From an uncultured Lachnospiraceae bacterium (GTDB lineage Bacteria > Bacillota > Clostridia > Lachnospirales > Lachnospiraceae): DNA of 64,000 nt. Positions within the stretch are counted from its first letter, which is position 1; the number at the start of each line of letters is the position of its first letter. The notes under the pieces are model-generated. The model was given only the letters and a program-made list of their open reading frames with translations, searched no databases and was not told the DNA's origin. The stretch spans positions 62,001-126,000 of the forward strand of contig CAJUAO010000003.1 of NCBI GenBank assembly GCA_910584685.1, in the 5' to 3' direction. The position numbers and the translations under genes were made by a program. Positions 51,084 to 59,521 of this stretch are shown piece after piece.

Positions 51084-51084
51084 A

Positions 51085-51816
51085 TCATAAATCCTCCTGC
51101 TCTCCTATAACCTTTTCCCTCACTATAAAATCACTTTCTCTCATAATAAAATAATAATACAGGGCGCTTACTCCTATAAGAAGTATCTCATAAGTCACAA
51201 GCAATGCAGGAGAAATAATGGATATCCATCTCAGCACGCACAAAACTGCGCTTAACACTGCCGTTCCAAACCATGCTATGGATATGGAACGCCTTGCCGT
51301 CCTATGCTCAAAGCCTGACAGAGTATCGCATATTCCGCATATAAACACGTAGCCTGTTATAACCTCTGTTCCGTACATGGCTATAGCCAGCCAGAAGCTC
51401 ATATAGGTAAGAGCCATGCCGTTTAAGAAAAACGGCATAAGATGAATAAATAAATATAAGCCCACTCCAAACCATGACATTACAGAGGCTATTGAAAACA
51501 GCCTGCTGAATTTTGCCATTTTCTTAAGGAATACTGCCAGAATAACAAAACCAAGCAAATCGGGAACAACGTCAAATGTAAGCTGATAATATACGTCTCC
51601 CATAAACATACCGTCAACATCACTTGTCTCACAGCCTGCACCGTACATGTAATTCAGGGAATATACCTGAAATTCCAGACTGTAGCCGTCGTCGGTCTTA
51701 TAGGAAGGATAAGGATTTATTCTGCCTAAGGAAATATTCTGGTCAAACATTATAATAAAAAAGCCTATAATAACCCACACCAATAACCACTTATCCCTGC
51801 TGATATTTTTAAACAT
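51085..51816 (-). CDS. Integral membrane protein of unknown function, first of a pair
   Basis: 243 residues from ATG 51816 (GAGGTG five bases upstream; an ATG four codons earlier overlaps that SD). A first helix (WLLVWVIIGFFIIMFDQNIS), an outside loop with NPYPSYKTDDGYSLEFQVYS and a single Cys (GAGCETSDVDG), then about five more helices. The C-terminus is charged. It has no recognised domain. It is co-transcribed with the related membrane protein downstream and pncB. Confidence 0.75.
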   Translation of the reverse strand: MFKNISRDKWLLVWVIIGFFIIMFDQNISLGRINPYPSYKTDDGYSLEFQVYSLNYMYGAGCETSDVDGMFMGDVYYQLTFDVVPDLLGFVILAVFLKKMAKFSRLFSIASVMSWFGVGLYLFIHLMPFFLNGMALTYMSFWLAIAMYGTEVITGYVFICGICDTLSGFEHRTARRSISIAWFGTAVLSAVLCVLRWISIISPALLVTYEILLIGVSALYYYFIMRESDFIVREKVIGEQEDL

Positions 51817-51911
51817 ATTACACCTCATTTCTTACAAATACTATAAGACGCCTACTGCACCCTTACTGCAATAAGCGTCATTTAAGGCATTTCTGCCATG
51901 CCGGCACTTTG

Positions 51912-52379
51912 TTATTTTTTTGCTTCCTTTGCCTTCTGCTTTGCCTCTTTTTTTGCCTGCTTTTCCGCCGCCTTGCGCTTCTTAGGGTCTGTCTCTACTA
52001 TAGGCCCTCTGATTCGCTTTGCGCCTGTTACATATATACCGCTGACAGTGGCCTTAACCTCCTGCTTTGGCGCAAGGGTTTCAAATACCTTCTGGTCACA
52101 TATAAGAGACATAACCTTTGGTCCTATTTTTACCTTAAGAATAGGAAGCTTAGCTCTCCTCATAAGCTTTGGCGTCTGCTCCAAAACAACCTTTGGAAGC
52201 CCTGCCTCCGTCAGCTTCATCATCTTCTTATCGATAATAAAGAAATTCATGGTCTGGGCTGCCGCATCTATCGACGCCTGCTGGGACTCCTGCTTTTTCT
52301 GAAGCCTTTTTCCCAGTATAACCAATACAAGCAGAATTACTACAAGCACTGCCAATATTATTAAAAATATTTTTAACAT
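51912..52379 (-). CDS. Single-pass membrane protein with basic tail, unknown function
   Basis: 155 residues. One N-terminal membrane helix (IFLIILAVLVVILLVLVILG), then a cytoplasmic domain of about 90 residues (FFIIDKKMMKLTEAGLPKVV, ILKVKIGPKVMSLICDQKVF, VKATVSGIYVTGAKRIRGPI) and a Lys/Ala/Glu-rich tail (KQAKKEAKQKAKEAKK). CAGGAGG precedes ATG. I do not recognise the family. The basic tail could touch RNA, DNA or acidic lipids. Confidence 0.75.
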   Translation of the reverse strand: MLKIFLIILAVLVVILLVLVILGKRLQKKQESQQASIDAAAQTMNFFIIDKKMMKLTEAGLPKVVLEQTPKLMRRAKLPILKVKIGPKVMSLICDQKVFETLAPKQEVKATVSGIYVTGAKRIRGPIVETDPKKRKAAEKQAKKEAKQKAKEAKK

Positions 52380-52482
52380 ATTTTCCTCCTGTAAAAATCA
52401 CATTTATTATATCTATTTGAAATAAAGCCAATTTTTTATGTACTCCTCCAAACAGATACATTTTATCATTATATCAGTGAAT

Positions 52483-53217
52483 TTACAATAAATTTTTATT
52501 GTTTTCCACCATAGTTTTTATCTCATCATGGGCAAGGGCTCCTATATGCTTTTTCTGCTCCTTGTCAAGAGACTCGATGTATATAGGCTTTCCAAACTCT
52601 ACTACAACCTTAGCTTTTTTTATAAATGGAAAATGGTCCTCAAATATGGCGCTTGTATTATTAAATGCCACCGGCACTACAGGTACCTTTGCCTTCTCTG
52701 CCATCTTAAGGCTTCCCTCCTTAAATTCCTTCAGGGAATCGTCTGTCTTTCCTCTTGTGCCCTCAGGACAAATAAATACGGAAATACCGTTTTTAAGATT
52801 TTCAACTCCCTCAAGCACCATTTTCATACCCGCCTTTATGTCGCTCCTGTCAAGGAAAAGACAATGCATACGCTTCATCCAGCTTGACAAAATAGGCGCT
52901 TTTTTTATCTCCTTCTTTGACACAAAGCCGCAGAGAGGCCTTACAAGAGTATAGCCTATAACGATATCAAAATAGCTTCTGTGATTTGACACATAAAGCA
53001 CTGCCGTATCCTTCGGAATATTTTCCTGTCCCTTTACCGTTACCCTTGCTCCTGACAAAAACTTCAGCACTCCAAGGGCCCATGTGACTATTGCAAAGCT
53101 CATCCTGTCCTTAAGCCCATTATTAAACCTTCCAACTATTGCTAAAAAAACAAAAATTAAAAGACTTACTATAAAAAATAATACTAAAAATATACCAATT
53201 AAAATCAGTCTAATCAC
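52483..53217 (-). CDS. plsC: 1-acyl-sn-glycerol-3-phosphate acyltransferase (PlsC family)
   Basis: 244 residues from GTG 53217 (AAGGAG upstream). Membrane helix at the start (LILIGIFLVLFFIVSLLIFV), then the acyltransferase motifs: H-x4-D in VSNHRSYFDIVIGYTL, FLDRSD, and FICPEGTRGKTDDSLKEF. It adds the second acyl chain to lysophosphatidate to give phosphatidate at the membrane. Length is typical. A lysophospholipid acyltransferase of related function is possible. Confidence 0.9.
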   Translation of the reverse strand: MIRLILIGIFLVLFFIVSLLIFVFLAIVGRFNNGLKDRMSFAIVTWALGVLKFLSGARVTVKGQENIPKDTAVLYVSNHRSYFDIVIGYTLVRPLCGFVSKKEIKKAPILSSWMKRMHCLFLDRSDIKAGMKMVLEGVENLKNGISVFICPEGTRGKTDDSLKEFKEGSLKMAEKAKVPVVPVAFNNTSAIFEDHFPFIKKAKVVVEFGKPIYIESLDKEQKKHIGALAHDEIKTMVENNKNLL

Positions 53218-53239
53218 TGCCCTGCTCCTTTCTTATCAG

Positions 53240-53674
53240 CTATATTTTACTGACTATGCTTATATCTATCTGATTATCCGACAAATGCTCATAGTTCATT
53301 TCAATAGCATAATCAATATGTATATTTATTTCATTTTCAAAATATTTAAGAAATATGCGGCTTGCATGAAATCCAAGCATAAAGCTGCCGTACTCTGTCT
53401 CATAGCAGGCTATATGGTTTCGCCCCTCCTCAAAAATAAGGGTAGTTTCTATAGCTCCCTTTTTCTTAACCTCCACCTTGGGCGTATCCTGCGAAGCGCT
53501 TATTTTCAATGTATTTGATATGCGGCTCATTCCATCTTCCATTATCTCCTCATATTTTACATAGTGTTTTCCGTTTCTGAAATAATATGCGCCATTGCAT
53601 ACTATTTCCATGGAAGCGTCAGTGTCATAGCCTGTCTCAAGTCCCTTTACCGTAACTAATACATCCTTTGTCAT
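53240..53674 (-). CDS. DUF1934 (YwiB-like) beta-barrel protein
   Basis: 144 residues, mostly beta strands: VLVTVKGLETGYDTDASMEI, GKHYVKYEEIMEDGMSRISN, HIACYETEYGSFMLGFHASR. This matches the DUF1934/YwiB family, a lipocalin-like fold of unknown function. It lies 11 bp after murI and 22 bp before plsC and so belongs to their operon. The conserved YGSF and the terminal DISIVSK are family features. Confidence 0.82.
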   Translation of the reverse strand: MTKDVLVTVKGLETGYDTDASMEIVCNGAYYFRNGKHYVKYEEIMEDGMSRISNTLKISASQDTPKVEVKKKGAIETTLIFEEGRNHIACYETEYGSFMLGFHASRIFLKYFENEINIHIDYAIEMNYEHLSDNQIDISIVSKI

Positions 53675-53685
53675 CTTAATCCTTT

Positions 53686-54528
53686 CTAATATTCCTCTAT
53701 ATTTATCTGGGCAGCCGTCTCTATTTCTATAGGCATAATGGAGCGGGCAAATTCAATAAATTTCCCCGGAGCGTCGCTTACATAATAATCATACATTTCC
53801 GGCTTCGGTATAAGGTCTGCCTTGGAGGCTATGCCGTTTTTGTCAAGAAGCCGCTTTAAGCTTGCCGCCGTCTCGTATGCAGGATTCACAAGAAATACGT
53901 CCTCACCCATGGTTTTCATAATTGTGCTTCTAAGGAGAGGATAATGAGTGCAGCCCATAATAAGTGTATCAATATCCCTGTTTTTAAACTCGCTTAAGTA
54001 CCTGCCTGCAACCTCGTCAGTTACCGTATCATGAAGCCAGCCCTCCTCCACTAATGACACAAACAAGGGACACGCCTTGCCTAAAACTATCGCTTCCCTG
54101 TCATACTCATGGATAACCTCCGAGTATATGGCGCTGCGGATAGTTCCCTCCGTTCCTATAACTCCTATTCTTTTCGTCACGGTATTTTCCACTGCTGCCT
54201 TTGCTCCCGGCCGTATAACGCCTATAATGGGAATATCAAATTCCCTCTTAAGCTCCTCCAGCGCAAATGCGCTGGCTGTATTGCATGCTATTACTATGGC
54301 CTTTACATTTTTTGTAAGCAGAAACCTTACTATCTGCCTTGAATATCTTATAACAGTCTCCTTTGACTTGCTTCCGTAGGGAACTCTCGCCGTGTCGCCA
54401 AAATATACTATTTTTTCGTTTGGGAGCTGCCTTAAAATCTCTCTGGCTACAGTAAGCCCGCCCCGTCCTGAATCAAAAACGCCTATAGGCGCCATATTCA
54501 TAGAATTTTGTTTTTCATTGTCTGCCAT
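53686..54528 (-). CDS. murI: Glutamate racemase
   Basis: 280 residues. Interconverts L- and D-glutamate for peptidoglycan. IGVFDSGRGGLTVAREILRQ, YFGDTARVPYGSKSKETV, the first catalytic cysteine AIVIACNTASAFAL and the second LIMGCTHYPLLR are in place. GGGAAGGG precedes ATG. The 251-bp gap to the divergent spoIIR (54529-54779) should hold both promoters; CATATCGG near 54723 is the only GC-containing island, and neither promoter could be assigned safely. Confidence 0.96.
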   Translation of the reverse strand: MADNEKQNSMNMAPIGVFDSGRGGLTVAREILRQLPNEKIVYFGDTARVPYGSKSKETVIRYSRQIVRFLLTKNVKAIVIACNTASAFALEELKREFDIPIIGVIRPGAKAAVENTVTKRIGVIGTEGTIRSAIYSEVIHEYDREAIVLGKACPLFVSLVEEGWLHDTVTDEVAGRYLSEFKNRDIDTLIMGCTHYPLLRSTIMKTMGEDVFLVNPAYETAASLKRLLDKNGIASKADLIPKPEMYDYYVSDAPGKFIEFARSIMPIEIETAAQINIEEY

Positions 54529-54779
54529 AGCTTTTCCCTTCCCCGGCTTACATTTTTATAAGCCTCTGCACATTTATTTAATTTTACCTTGATTGGAAAC
54601 TTTTTTCAACTTATTTGTGAAGATATGTATAAAAATATAAGTAAAGGGGAAATATCTCAGTGTAGAAATTACAGGGATTACAGCTTACATATTGCTAATG
54701 CAGATATAACTTAAATATTACGGCATATCGGTAAGCTTGTATATACTCATAAATATACATAAAAAGGAGTGTTTACATA

Positions 54780-55403
54780 ATGAAGGTTAATTTAAAATTG
54801 TTAGGAGTTTCTATAATTGCAGGAATAATAGGCTGCGCACTGCTTGGCGAAAAGCCTGACGACGCCGAAATGCAGCGGGAGCTTTCGGAAAAGCTTTTAA
54901 GATTTCATGTTGTCGCCAACAGCGACAGTGACGACGACCAGACCTTAAAGCTTAAGGTAAAGGAAGCCGTCGTGGATTATCTTGAGGTATATCTTAATGA
55001 TACAATGACTCTTGAGGAAACTAAAAACGTTATAGCCGCCCACAATGATGAGGTTATATGTTTAGCAAGAAAGGTTGTCTTGGAAAACGGATATGATTAT
55101 AATGTTACTGCCATGCTTACCTCCTGCTATTTTCCTGTAAAGTCCTACGGCGACGTAACCCTTCCCGCCGGTGATTATGAGGCTTACAGGATTACAATAG
55201 GGGAAGCCGGAGGAAAGAACTGGTGGTGTATTCTTTATCCGCCCTTGTGCTTTGTGGATGTTTCTTACGGTTATGTTCCTGATGAATCCAAGGATTTACT
55301 GCATAACATCCTTGACGACGAGGAATACAGCTATATAACAGGCGGATATGAAACTGTTTACAGATTTAAGTATCTCACATTTTTAAATGGGATTTTTGAA
55401 TAA
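54780..55403 (+). CDS. spoIIR: Stage II sporulation protein R
   Basis: 207 residues. SpoIIR is made in the forespore under sigma-F, secreted into the intermembrane space, and activates SpoIIGA to process pro-sigma-E. N-terminal hydrophobic segment (LLGVSIIAGIIGCALLG), then the family core LLRFHVVANSDSDDDQTLKL, KVKEAVVDYL, and LPAGDYEAYRITIGEAGGKN followed by WWCILYPPLCFVD. AAGGAG lies 11 bases before ATG. A terminator shared with the convergent gerA operon follows. Confidence 0.95.
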   Translation: MKVNLKLLGVSIIAGIIGCALLGEKPDDAEMQRELSEKLLRFHVVANSDSDDDQTLKLKVKEAVVDYLEVYLNDTMTLEETKNVIAAHNDEVICLARKVVLENGYDYNVTAMLTSCYFPVKSYGDVTLPAGDYEAYRITIGEAGGKNWWCILYPPLCFVDVSYGYVPDESKDLLHNILDDEEYSYITGGYETVYRFKYLTFLNGIFE

Positions 55404-55423
55404 TTATATGTCAACCCAAAAAA

Positions 55424-55468
55424 GGGTGTCGCAACAAGATGATTAAAACTTATTGCGACACCCCCTTT
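55424..55468. terminator. Bidirectional terminator between spoIIR and the gerA operon
   Basis: GGGTGTCGCAA (55424-55434) pairs with TTGCGACACCC (55453-55463), with A residues before and CCTTTT after. It serves both converging operons. Confidence 0.88.
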
Positions 55469-56943
55469 TACTTTATCTGATAAAGCATATTTTCCCTGTT
55501 ATTATCCACATTCTCAAGAATATTTTCAAGCATCTGACCAAGCTTTATATTATTGCCATCCCCATTTTCCTTTATATCCGACAGCAGTCTTGGATATGTG
55601 CTGCTATAAGCCTTATAAACCGATACGTTTCCTGCTATTTCCTTGTTCCGCTTAAATTCTTCTATGATTTTTTCCTTCTCTTCCTCTGATATATCATATA
55701 ATACAATTCCCTTTATATGGGAAAAGTCCAGCTCATTATTTCCCTCCTCTATATGCTGCCTGTTAATTTCATTAAGCATCTCACTTTTATCCATATTTTT
55801 TTCATATTCGTATGTCACATAAATGCTTTCAAAGCCTTCACCGGCAGTATCAGTATCAGCAAGCTCTAAAACTATCTGCGGCTCCTCTCCTCCAGATATT
55901 ATCATGGACATTACAAAATCCCACTTTTCTATCTCTCTTCCGCCTATAACCTTTCCTCCTGACATAGATTCCATTCCGTCTGCCCTGATTCCCCATATGA
56001 CGCTTCCCACAAATACTGCCATGACAGCCAGCGCCGAAACTATCCTTCTTGTGACAATATGAGGCGTATCCGTGTACCGTATAAATATATTTTTTATACA
56101 CTGCCTTATATAATAAAACATTCCGCTGACATAGGATGTAAGACTTATAACAAGAAATACTGCCATTATAGTCTCCTGCCTGTTTAAAAAGCCTCCGGGT
56201 ATACCTCCGATATCCATAAGCTTAAACAGATTTGCTCCCTTTCCAAAAATATTTACGCTAAGAACATATACCCACAAGGCGCCAATCCATATAATAACAG
56301 GGCCTTTAAGAAGCGCTATCCTCTTTCCGTATGAATTGTAATAATGAGGGCTGACAATTATCAGCTTCTCAAAGTAGCTTATGGAAAAAAACATAAACAG
56401 CCACATAATAAAGCCTCTTTTTCCCGGAAGCCTGAAGCCTGATGAAAGCTCCTTAAGGGCGGAGTGTAAATCTATTTTAAAGGCTGCAGTAATTAATATT
56501 ATTAATATAAGGAGTATAACAAAAATCCCCAAAATCTGATGTATTCTTCCTCTCTCCTCATAATGCCGCGACGCTACATACAAGGATAATATGGTAATTC
56601 CCCCTGTTATAATAAGTCCTGCCGTCTCCGTAAGGAGAAGCTCCCCTACAATCCTGTAAAATATATACAGTCCGCAACATGCCATTGCCATAAATCTCAG
56701 ACCTGCTATTATATTGAATATTTTACTTCTAAGAAGCTTATCTGCATATTTCTCTGATATTTTAAGGGTAATCCATATATATGCCATGGACAGCGCAAGT
56801 CCCAGAGCAAAAAGCCATACATAGGACAGGCTCCCAAGCTCCCCTGCCAGATATCCGCCCATAAGCAGCGCCAACGCTATATTTTCCGTGATAATTATTC
56901 TGTTAAGCTGTCTTGTCGATACCTTTTTATTTGCTGCAAACAT
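55468..56943 (-). CDS. Spore germination receptor permease GerAB fused to a GerAC-like domain
   Basis: 491 residues. Residues 1-320 resemble the GerAB amino-acid-permease family: about ten helices starting STRQLNRIIITENIALALLM. After the last helix (ALAVMAVFVGSVIWGIRADG) about 160 residues resemble the N-terminal domain of GerAC: GGREIEKWDFVMSMIISGG, then MLNEINRQHIEEGNNELDFS and HIKGIVLYDISEEEKEKIIE, KEIAGNVSVYKAYSS. GerAC is normally a separate lipoprotein of about 370 residues. It starts 3 bp after gerAA; no gerAC gene follows. Confidence 0.75.
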   Translation of the reverse strand: MFAANKKVSTRQLNRIIITENIALALLMGGYLAGELGSLSYVWLFALGLALSMAYIWITLKISEKYADKLLRSKIFNIIAGLRFMAMACCGLYIFYRIVGELLLTETAGLIITGGITILSLYVASRHYEERGRIHQILGIFVILLILIILITAAFKIDLHSALKELSSGFRLPGKRGFIMWLFMFFSISYFEKLIIVSPHYYNSYGKRIALLKGPVIIWIGALWVYVLSVNIFGKGANLFKLMDIGGIPGGFLNRQETIMAVFLVISLTSYVSGMFYYIRQCIKNIFIRYTDTPHIVTRRIVSALAVMAVFVGSVIWGIRADGMESMSGGKVIGGREIEKWDFVMSMIISGGEEPQIVLELADTDTAGEGFESIYVTYEYEKNMDKSEMLNEINRQHIEEGNNELDFSHIKGIVLYDISEEEKEKIIEEFKRNKEIAGNVSVYKAYSSTYPRLLSDIKENGDGNNIKLGQMLENILENVDNNRENMLYQIK

Positions 56944-56946
56944 ATT

Positions 56947-58479
56947 CTACCTCTTTCTGCGGCTTCCCTGCCTTGCAAATATTGAACGCTCCTTTAATTT
57001 TTCCTCCGACGACTTCCAAATACTATCCTTTAAATCCTTATTATCATTTATCTCATCTGCCACATATGGCATAAGATACGGAAATCCAAAGCTCTTTAAG
57101 CCTGCAAGATGACTGAGTATTACAATCCAGCCTGCCACTACCCCGGCCATTCCAAAGCAGTAGGCAAGAGCTATCATAAAATACTTTAAAAGCCTGAAGG
57201 AGGATGAAAGCTCCTCATTGGTTATGGCAAATGAGGACAACGCCGTTATTGCAACTACAATAACTATAATAGGGCTTACTATTCCTGCCGTTACTGCCGC
57301 CTGACCAATAATAAGGCCTCCAACAATACCGATTGTGCTGCCCATAGGTCCCGGCACCCTCACTCCCGCCTCCCTTAAAAGTTCAAAGGAAAGCTCCATT
57401 ATAACCACCTCTATAACCCCGGGAAAGGGCACGCTGGCTCTTGCCCCTGCAAAGGTTATAACAAGGGGCGTTGGCAGCAGCTCCGGATGGTAATTTACAA
57501 CTGCCAGATACAGCGCAGGCAGACTTAACGCCAGAAAGGAGGCCAGATATCTTATAATGCGGGCCAGCGTAACTATAACATGCCTGTTATAATAATCGTC
57601 AACCGTCTGAAAAAAGCTGTTATAGGTAGTTGGAAGAATAAGGCCTACCGGCGAATTATCCACAAAAAGCACTACCCTTCCGTCAAGCACAGCCATAGCT
57701 GCCTTATCAGGTCTTTCCGTAGTCTGGAACTGGGGAAAAGGCGAGCGTTCATTTTCCTCCGTAAGCTGCTCTATAATACCGCTGTCTGTTAAGCCGTCTA
57801 CATCAAGATTGTCCAGCCTTCTGTTTATCTCGTCTATGACAGACTGCCTTGCAATTCCCTCCACATAAGTAATTGCAACGGTAGTATTGCTTTTTTCTCC
57901 CATTATTTTTTCCTTTACCTTAAAGGAATTATTTCGGACACGCTTTCTCATAAGAGCTGTATTTGCCTTCAGGGCGTCGGCGAAGCCTTCCCTTGAGCCT
58001 CGTATAACCTTTTCTATGTCAGACTGGGCTACGCCTATCATAGGATAGCCCTTGCTTTTTATCTTAACGGCCTTATTGTATCCGTCTATAAATATAACGC
58101 CGTCGCCTATCATTACTCCCATAACGGCGTCCTCAACTGTTTCCAGCTCCTTTACATCCGTTATTCCTAATGCATTTGCGTCAAGATAATCATATATTTC
58201 CTGTCTGTCCATACCCATAAGACGGCTTAAAAGCTTCCCGATAACGGACTCCTCAATAGTAATATTGTTTACTACCACCTCTACATAAAAAATGCACGCC
58301 TTAACATCCGCGCCCTTGCCAAGACTCATTGTACGTTTTTTTATGTCGTCGCAGTCAGTAAACATTTCCTCGATTATTTCAATATTTTCATCAAGACTCA
58401 GGGTAAGTGGAGTTTTTGTGTGGCTTGTTATATTGTCTATATTTTTGTTTTGGTACTCCTTTTTATTGTTTTGCGACAC
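56947..58479 (-). CDS. gerAA: Spore germination receptor subunit GerAA
   Basis: 510 residues from GTG 58479 (AAAGGAG upstream). N-terminal soluble region (CDDIKKRTMSLGKGADVKAC, GDGVIFIDGYNKAVKIKSKG, GSREGFADALKANTALMRKR) and GRVVLFVDNSPVGLILPTTY, then about five helices including VPFPGVIEVVIMELSFELLR and EAGVRVPGPMGSTIGIVGGL. Sits in the inner spore membrane and binds nutrients with the B and C subunits. A sigma-G promoter is expected upstream; none was assigned. Confidence 0.93.
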   Translation of the reverse strand: MSQNNKKEYQNKNIDNITSHTKTPLTLSLDENIEIIEEMFTDCDDIKKRTMSLGKGADVKACIFYVEVVVNNITIEESVIGKLLSRLMGMDRQEIYDYLDANALGITDVKELETVEDAVMGVMIGDGVIFIDGYNKAVKIKSKGYPMIGVAQSDIEKVIRGSREGFADALKANTALMRKRVRNNSFKVKEKIMGEKSNTTVAITYVEGIARQSVIDEINRRLDNLDVDGLTDSGIIEQLTEENERSPFPQFQTTERPDKAAMAVLDGRVVLFVDNSPVGLILPTTYNSFFQTVDDYYNRHVIVTLARIIRYLASFLALSLPALYLAVVNYHPELLPTPLVITFAGARASVPFPGVIEVVIMELSFELLREAGVRVPGPMGSTIGIVGGLIIGQAAVTAGIVSPIIVIVVAITALSSFAITNEELSSSFRLLKYFMIALAYCFGMAGVVAGWIVILSHLAGLKSFGFPYLMPYVADEINDNKDLKDSIWKSSEEKLKERSIFARQGSRRKR

Positions 58480-58619
58480 ACTGATTCTCCTTTATATTTT
58501 TTGATTATAATGATTATGGCGTTATTTTATCCATATATAATATCTGACTTTTGATTTTACCTTTTGACGCCTTAATCCTTTTAGAAATATTATGGAGATA
58601 AATTTAAGAAATTATGTAT

Positions 58620-59432
58620 TTATATAAAAAATTTTTCTATTGCCCTTGCCACTCCGTCCTCATCACATGAAGCGGTAACGCAATCCGCTACCGCCTTTAC
58701 CTCATCACATGCATTTTCCATAGCTACGCCCATTCCGGCGTATTTTATCATTGTAACGTCGTTTTTTCCATCGCCGCAGGCTACCAGCTCTGCTCTTGTC
58801 ATTCCAATCCTGCCTAAAAGCACCTCAAGCGCCGCAGCCTTGTCTATTCCCAGGGGTACTACCTCTATAAAAAACGGCTCTGACTGAAATATATTAAGCC
58901 TTCCCTTAAAATACCCTGCCATGGCAGACACACTGCTCATCATATATTCCGGCTCTCCTGCTATAAGAAACTTATCTGCGGTCACATTATCCTTACATAT
59001 GGTTTCATATAGATTATTTACCTTTCTTACAGGCATTCTCACTACCTTTGATTCAACATCCACATATTTATTGTCAGGCTTCTCCGTAATAATGTGGCCG
59101 CCGTCATATGTTAAAATAGAGGCGTTAAGCGTATTGGCGTAATCTATAATCTCCTTATAATACCGGGCCTCTATAGGGTTGGAGTACACTATTTCATCTG
59201 TTCTGCAATCAATAATTTTTCCTCCGTTGAAGCTAAGTATATAGCCTCCCCTTTCCTTCAAATGAAGCTCCTCTGACACATGACGTATGCCCTGCGCAGG
59301 ACGTCCTGACACTATAAGAACAGGTATATTTCTGTCCTGCAGGCCTGCTATAGCGTTTCCTACAGCAGGCGTAATTTCTTTTTTTGAATTTAAAAGTGTT
59401 CCGTCTATATCAAGCGCCAATATTTTATACAT
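58620..59432 (-). CDS. Cof-type HAD-IIB phosphatase
   Basis: 270 residues. Motif I ILALDIDGTLLNSKKEIT, motif II VLIVSGRPAQGIRHVSEEL, LGIDKAAALEVLLGRIGM, and motif IV VACGDGKNDVTMIKYAGMGV with AMENACDEVKAVAD. C2-type cap in the middle (YVDVESKVVRMPV). Members dephosphorylate sugar phosphates or flavin-type substrates with broad specificity. AAAGGATATAATA precedes ATG. It follows the LCP gene with a hairpin cluster between. Confidence 0.92.
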   Translation of the reverse strand: MYKILALDIDGTLLNSKKEITPAVGNAIAGLQDRNIPVLIVSGRPAQGIRHVSEELHLKERGGYILSFNGGKIIDCRTDEIVYSNPIEARYYKEIIDYANTLNASILTYDGGHIITEKPDNKYVDVESKVVRMPVRKVNNLYETICKDNVTADKFLIAGEPEYMMSSVSAMAGYFKGRLNIFQSEPFFIEVVPLGIDKAAALEVLLGRIGMTRAELVACGDGKNDVTMIKYAGMGVAMENACDEVKAVADCVTASCDEDGVARAIEKFFI

Positions 59433-59460
59433 TATTATATCCTTTCATTATGCGGCAAGA

Positions 59461-59521
59461 GTCGACTTTTAAGAGTTTTAACTCTTTCGACGCAAGCGTC
59501 GTCTAAAGCCGACGCTTTTTT
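59461..59521 (+). repeat. Hairpin cluster between the LCP and HAD genes
   Basis: GTCGA (59461) to TCGAC (59491) encloses an inner AAGAGT/ACTCTT stem with a TTTA loop; then AAGCGTCG/CGACGCTT (59494-59517) with a T run on the plus strand. It ends at the LCP stop codon. Terminator polarity is opposite to the flanking genes. Layout is like that at 14873-14956. Confidence 0.5.

Noticed and set aside
54720..54779. Sigma-F promoter for spoIIR around CATATCGGTAAGC
   Set aside because: A GG-type -10 can be forced, but no GYATA-like -35 lies at the right distance.
58480..58619. Sigma-G promoter for gerAA
   Set aside because: CATAATC resembles a -10, but the -35 at 17-18 bp is not convincing.
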